Part shown: positions 61,221-64,000 of the stretch, piece by piece | Layout of the letters: each line of letters starts with the position of its first letter | How positions within the stretch are numbered: the stretch's first letter is position 1 | Assembly (NCBI GenBank): GCA_002224055.1 | Contig: AZLU01000115.1 | Span: 1 to 64,000 of the forward strand | Direction of reading: 5' to 3' | Length of the DNA: 64,000 bases | Source of the DNA: Pezizomycotina sp. ARF18 | Taxonomy: Eukaryota; Ascomycota | Position numbers and translations under genes: made by a program | Notes under the pieces: generated by a model | What the model was told of the DNA's origin: nothing | Database searches by the model: none | What the model saw: the letters and a program-made list of their open reading frames with translations, nothing else

Positions 61221-61260
61221 ACAGTACTAGTACTGTACACTGCGATGCGATGCGATGCGT
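61221..61260. repeat. 16-bp palindrome followed by GCGAT pentanucleotide repeats
   Basis: ACAGTACTAGTACTGT (61221-61236) is a perfect palindrome. TGCGATGCGATGCGATGCG then gives about three and a half GCGAT units. Confidence 0.6.
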
Positions 61261-61331
61261 AGCCGCCGGATAAAGTATCCCAAAAAGTAAAAGATGTATT
61301 AAGGGACTTTCCAAGCGTCATTAAAACCACT

Positions 61332-61380
61332 GTTTCGAAGACTTATTCGAGGTCTCTCTTCAAGAGAGACGGTTTCGAAG
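61332..61380. repeat. Hairpin flanked by GTTTCGAAG direct repeats
   Basis: GTCTCTCTTCAAGAGAGAC (61352-61370) has 9-base arms around a single central base. GTTTCGAAG occurs on either side (61332-61340 and 61372-61380). It lies just past the 3' end of the minus-strand gene at 61415-62582, so it would be in that gene's 3' UTR or terminator region. Confidence 0.55.
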
Positions 61381-61414
61381 GGTTCTTTGTACGAGATGTG
61401 TGTGAGAAAATTGC

Positions 61415-62582
61415 TCAGACAGCCGGCTGTACAAGAAGGTTGCTTCTACTTTCGGAGCGTGGTGTGTCGCGGGAGTGGTGGGCGGGCGAGCCGCCGGTAG
61501 TCGTGATCATTAGATTGTCCTTCTTCTTCTTCTTCAAAGAACTTGTTGTGATACGGTGACTGTTTGTTTGATAGAGATGCCCCTCGTTTAAGGGTATCCC
61601 GGACGTAGTAGTGGCCCTCAATGTTGAAGCCGACGCCGGCACCCTTGCCGAGGCGCGGAGAGGACGGTACCCTGGAGTGCTTGTAGTAGTCCGGGTGGAG
61701 GTGCTCGTTGGAAGGGGCCTTCTTGAGGGCGGAGCGAGGATGGTCGCGGCGCTGCCCTTGGCGCGGTTGCGGCGTTCCATGTCTTTGGCGAACTGAGATC
61801 CGCGGCCGATGTCCGGGGAAGGCAGCCACCGCTGGTGGTGCTGTAGCCAGAGTCGACGGAGACATCGTCATGGAGGAACGGGAGCTGTGGCCGTAGGGGC
61901 GCCTCTCCCTCTCCTCAACGCCGACAGTTTCGTCGAGCGGTGGCGCCTATGGTGGTGGTGGCCGCCGGCGGAGCGGCTGCGGTGGTGCTTCTCCTCATCG
62001 CGGTGGTGTCGGCGGGACTCGCGTCCTTCGTCGGAGCGGGACTCGCGGGAGGCGGGACGTAGTCCCAGGTTTCACCGAGGACCGGGCGGGTTCGTAAGAT
62101 GAGTTGGAGACGTTGGAGGACTTGGAAGACGGAGAGCGAGGGCTGGAGGAGGCGGGAGTAGAAGGGAGCACGAGCCGCTTTCGATCGCGGTGAAGAGGTT
62201 CCGGACGACTTCGCAACCCTTGGGGACGTCGACCTCCAATGCCTGCCACCCGTCATCCTTGCGAGATGAGCGAGAAGATTTTGTGGGATTCCTTGTACTT
62301 TTCGTTCGCCTCGTCGAAGAGTGAGGAGGTGACGATCTTAGCCAAATGCCTTCCGCGCGGGCACATCTCGACGTTTTTCAGGTGGCTGCCGAGCGGGTCG
62401 CAGCACCTTTCGCACCGTTTGCGTGGGAAGCAAAGTCGCGGAACGTTGTCTGGATGTAAGAGTCGTTGGAGGAAGTGAAGAGCCAGCCGACGGTATCGAA
62501 GGGAGGAAGGGGGAGTCGACTTCATCGTTGCCGCCCGCCTGCTGATGAGAGGGATTTCACCGTTGTATCCGTGGTGAGACAT
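61415..62582 (-). CDS. Hypothetical Ser/Arg/Pro-rich protein
   Basis: ATG 62582 gives MSHHGYNGEIPLISRRA. After an indel a low-complexity stretch (SPFLPSIPSAGSSLPPTTLT) follows, then FPTQTVRKVLRPARQPPEKR-like sequence and SLFDEANEKYKESHKIFS. The middle is Ser/Pro/Arg-rich (SSPRSPSSKSSNVSNSSYEP). The end carries DHPRSALKKAPSNEHLHPDY, GKGAGVGFNIEGHYYVRDTL and KFFEEEEEGQSND. The last two blocks look like conserved segments; the rest looks disordered. The family is not recognised. The stop is at 61446 or 61415 depending on frame. Several frame changes are needed. Confidence 0.6.
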
Positions 62583-63507
62583 CTTGGTGGTGATTTGATT
62601 TGTGTTGTGTTTGTGTTTGTACTTGTAGGTGTATATGGTGATTACTTGAATGCTAGTTATCTTGAAGTTCTTAATCTTGCTCTTGATCTTGAAGTTCTTT
62701 GATGATGTTGATGATGTTGATGATGTTGATGATGAAAGAAGAAAGAGGGGAGGAGGAGGGGTCTGGCCATAGTTGGGGGGGGATGGACCGTTGTTATATA
62801 GACTTGGACGGTTAGGTGGATGAATCCTTAGTTTATTTGGTTGACTGCTAAAGGGAGGTAATAGTGGGCAGTGTGCAACTGAGCGGGTGGAAGGTGTAGT
62901 AGAAGGAAAAAAAAAAAAGAAAAAAAGAAAATGTTATTATAAAATTGAGTCAATGAGAAAAAAGAAAAAAAAAAAAAAAAAAAGAAAAAAAAATATAATT
63001 TATTATTCTCTCTTCTACCGGTACAAAAGGGTACAAGAGGGACTTCTCTACAATAAGGGCTGTGCGGCAGAACTACTAGGAAGTAGTAGTAGTAAAAGAG
63101 TAATAGAATAATACTTATTTTTATTTATTATTTATTTATTTTTATTATTTATTTTTTTTATTTTTATTTATATATTTATTTATCCTTAAACAAAATGTAT
63201 TTCTTTCGCGGAGGTGTGTTATTTTTGTATTGGAAAACCGCCTTGCCCACCCGTAAGGATTCACCACAGTTACTTTCTACTAACCTGACTATGAGGTCAA
63301 TGCTCCAAACCACCATCCAAACACCGCCCACCTCCCTTCCCCCAATTTGCTGCCTTTTTTTCTCTCTCTTTTTTTTTTTTTCTCTCTCTCTCTCTACAGC
63401 AGTAAGTAATCCTCCGTCTATACTTGCTCTTGTACACCTCCCTTAGAAATCCTCCCTCTCCTACACCAATTTATCTCTTACATTCCTAAGCAGCACACAG
63501 ACGCCGC
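62583..63507. other. Simple-sequence-rich intergenic region
   Basis: Contains a (GATGATGTT)n-like repeat at about 62700-62735, A-runs (62908-62919, 62967-62983), an ATTT-rich block at 63113-63185 and T/CT runs near 63369-63395. No coding signal. Confidence 0.55.
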
Positions 63508-64000
63508 ATGATCAATGATCCAATGACGACAAACAAAGCACCATCTCCAAAAGTAGTAGACTTATCTTTTTTTCATTTTTTTTTTTCATGAGGCTCCTAG
63601 CGCAATAGTCGCCCAGAGCGAAGGCAGCAGCTCGGATCTTTTAACGTGAGTGCTTCCTTTCTTCCCACCCCTCCATACGTCTATAGCGTACGTAAGGCTT
63701 TTAGGCAAATAGGAGGAGAGAAAATAATTGCTGAGAATTTCTACATTTCCTTTCTCTTTAGGATTTGAAGGGATTGGCACACGTTTCGTCAACGAGAAAC
63801 TGCGCGTCCCGAAGCACGAAAATCTGGCCACAGAAGAGAGAGCGTGATAGCTTCGAAAAAGCTCTAGCTGCCTACTCGCTGGACCCACATGCAGAGCTTT
63901 CGAACACAGTGTTCTCTTCCCTTTTTCTCTTCGTTTTAAATTTTCCTAGGGACGACCTTGCACGGCTATGAGGGTTATTATTCTCCAGTTTCTTCAAGAG
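63508..64000 (+). CDS. 5' part of an unidentified gene running off the window
   Basis: A possible start at 63508 reads MINDPMTTNKAPSPK. An exon-like stretch gives APSAIVAQSEGSSSDLLT, ended by a GTGAGT donor at 63646. The acceptor TTTAG at 63757-63761 precedes GFEGIGTRFVNEKLRVPKHE and NLATEE. After an indel it reads ERDSFEKALAAYSLDPHAEL, toward the right edge. The composition after the acceptor is strongly protein-like. The family is not recognised, and the exact start and first intron are guesses. Confidence 0.45.

Larger units (their letters stand above)
60076..61414. other. Region without a confident gene
   Basis: It holds the bL33m promoter, A25 at 60418-60442, a (CTAG)n block near 60461-60478, (TA)n at about 60857-60871, a 16-bp palindrome at 61221-61236 beside GCGAT repeats, and a hairpin at 61352-61370. 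A 200-codon minus-strand open frame (60501-61103) is hydrophobic at the start but AT-biased, without a domain. I do not call it. Confidence 0.45.

Noticed and set aside
1-64000. Transposable elements, virus-like elements and CRISPR arrays
   Set aside because: No transposase, reverse transcriptase, integrase or capsid-like motifs, no long terminal or inverted repeats and no regularly spaced repeats were recognised by eye. A repeat-library search would be decisive.

Overview
The window is nuclear DNA of a filamentous ascomycete (Pezizomycotina). Genes are intron-bearing, with short introns of about 50-120 nt (GTAAGT/GTGAGT-type donors, CAG/TAG acceptors). Recognisable products include typical fungal families: a Pth11-like rhodopsin-domain protein, a Grg1/CCG-1 stress protein, a CmcJ/AsaB-type oxygenase, an IBtk-like ankyrin-RCC1-BTB protein and fungal-type MED13, RPN7 and PEX11. 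No rRNA, tRNA, CRISPR array or transposon ORF could be supported, and the species cannot be named from this alone.

Layout. 0-5 kb: gene-poor, with poorly resolved minus-strand coding fragments. 5-7.8 kb: Grg1-like protein, then T-rich and TTTA repeats. 7.8-21 kb, plus strand: mRNA cap guanine-N7 methyltransferase (ABD1), unresolved fragments, IBtk-like protein, proteasome lid subunit RPN7. 22-24 kb, minus: MFS sugar transporter. 27-31 kb: alanine aminotransferase (+) tail to tail with a BCS1-like AAA ATPase (-). 33.6-37 kb: rhodopsin-domain membrane protein and purine nucleoside phosphorylase (+). 37.8-38.5 kb: small single-pass membrane protein (-). 42-45.4 kb: CmcJ-like oxygenase (+) facing an ankyrin protein (-). 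47-52 kb: Q-rich hypothetical, PEX11 (+), isochorismatase-like hydrolase (-), SP-RING SUMO ligase NSE2 (+). 53.6-58.4 kb: MED13 (+). 59.8-62.6 kb: mitochondrial ribosomal protein bL33m and a hypothetical protein (-). A gene fragment runs off the right edge.

The most important reading caveat is that almost every conserved gene is broken by several single-base indels, mostly missing bases, while splice sites, motifs and domain order are intact. The likeliest cause is uncorrected long-read consensus error, so the coordinates here are gene spans rather than clean reading frames. Runs of 20-42 A or T also recur through intergenic DNA and introns.

The genes do not form an obvious operon-like or biosynthetic cluster. 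Most are housekeeping: mRNA capping, Mediator kinase module, proteasome, Smc5/6 SUMO ligase, peroxisome division, purine salvage, alanine metabolism and mitoribosome. A few accessory genes lie among them (transporter, rhodopsin-like receptor, CmcJ-like oxygenase, AAA ATPase). The most interesting single gene structure is the alanine aminotransferase, where a separate upstream exon splices in frame to add what looks like a mitochondrial presequence.
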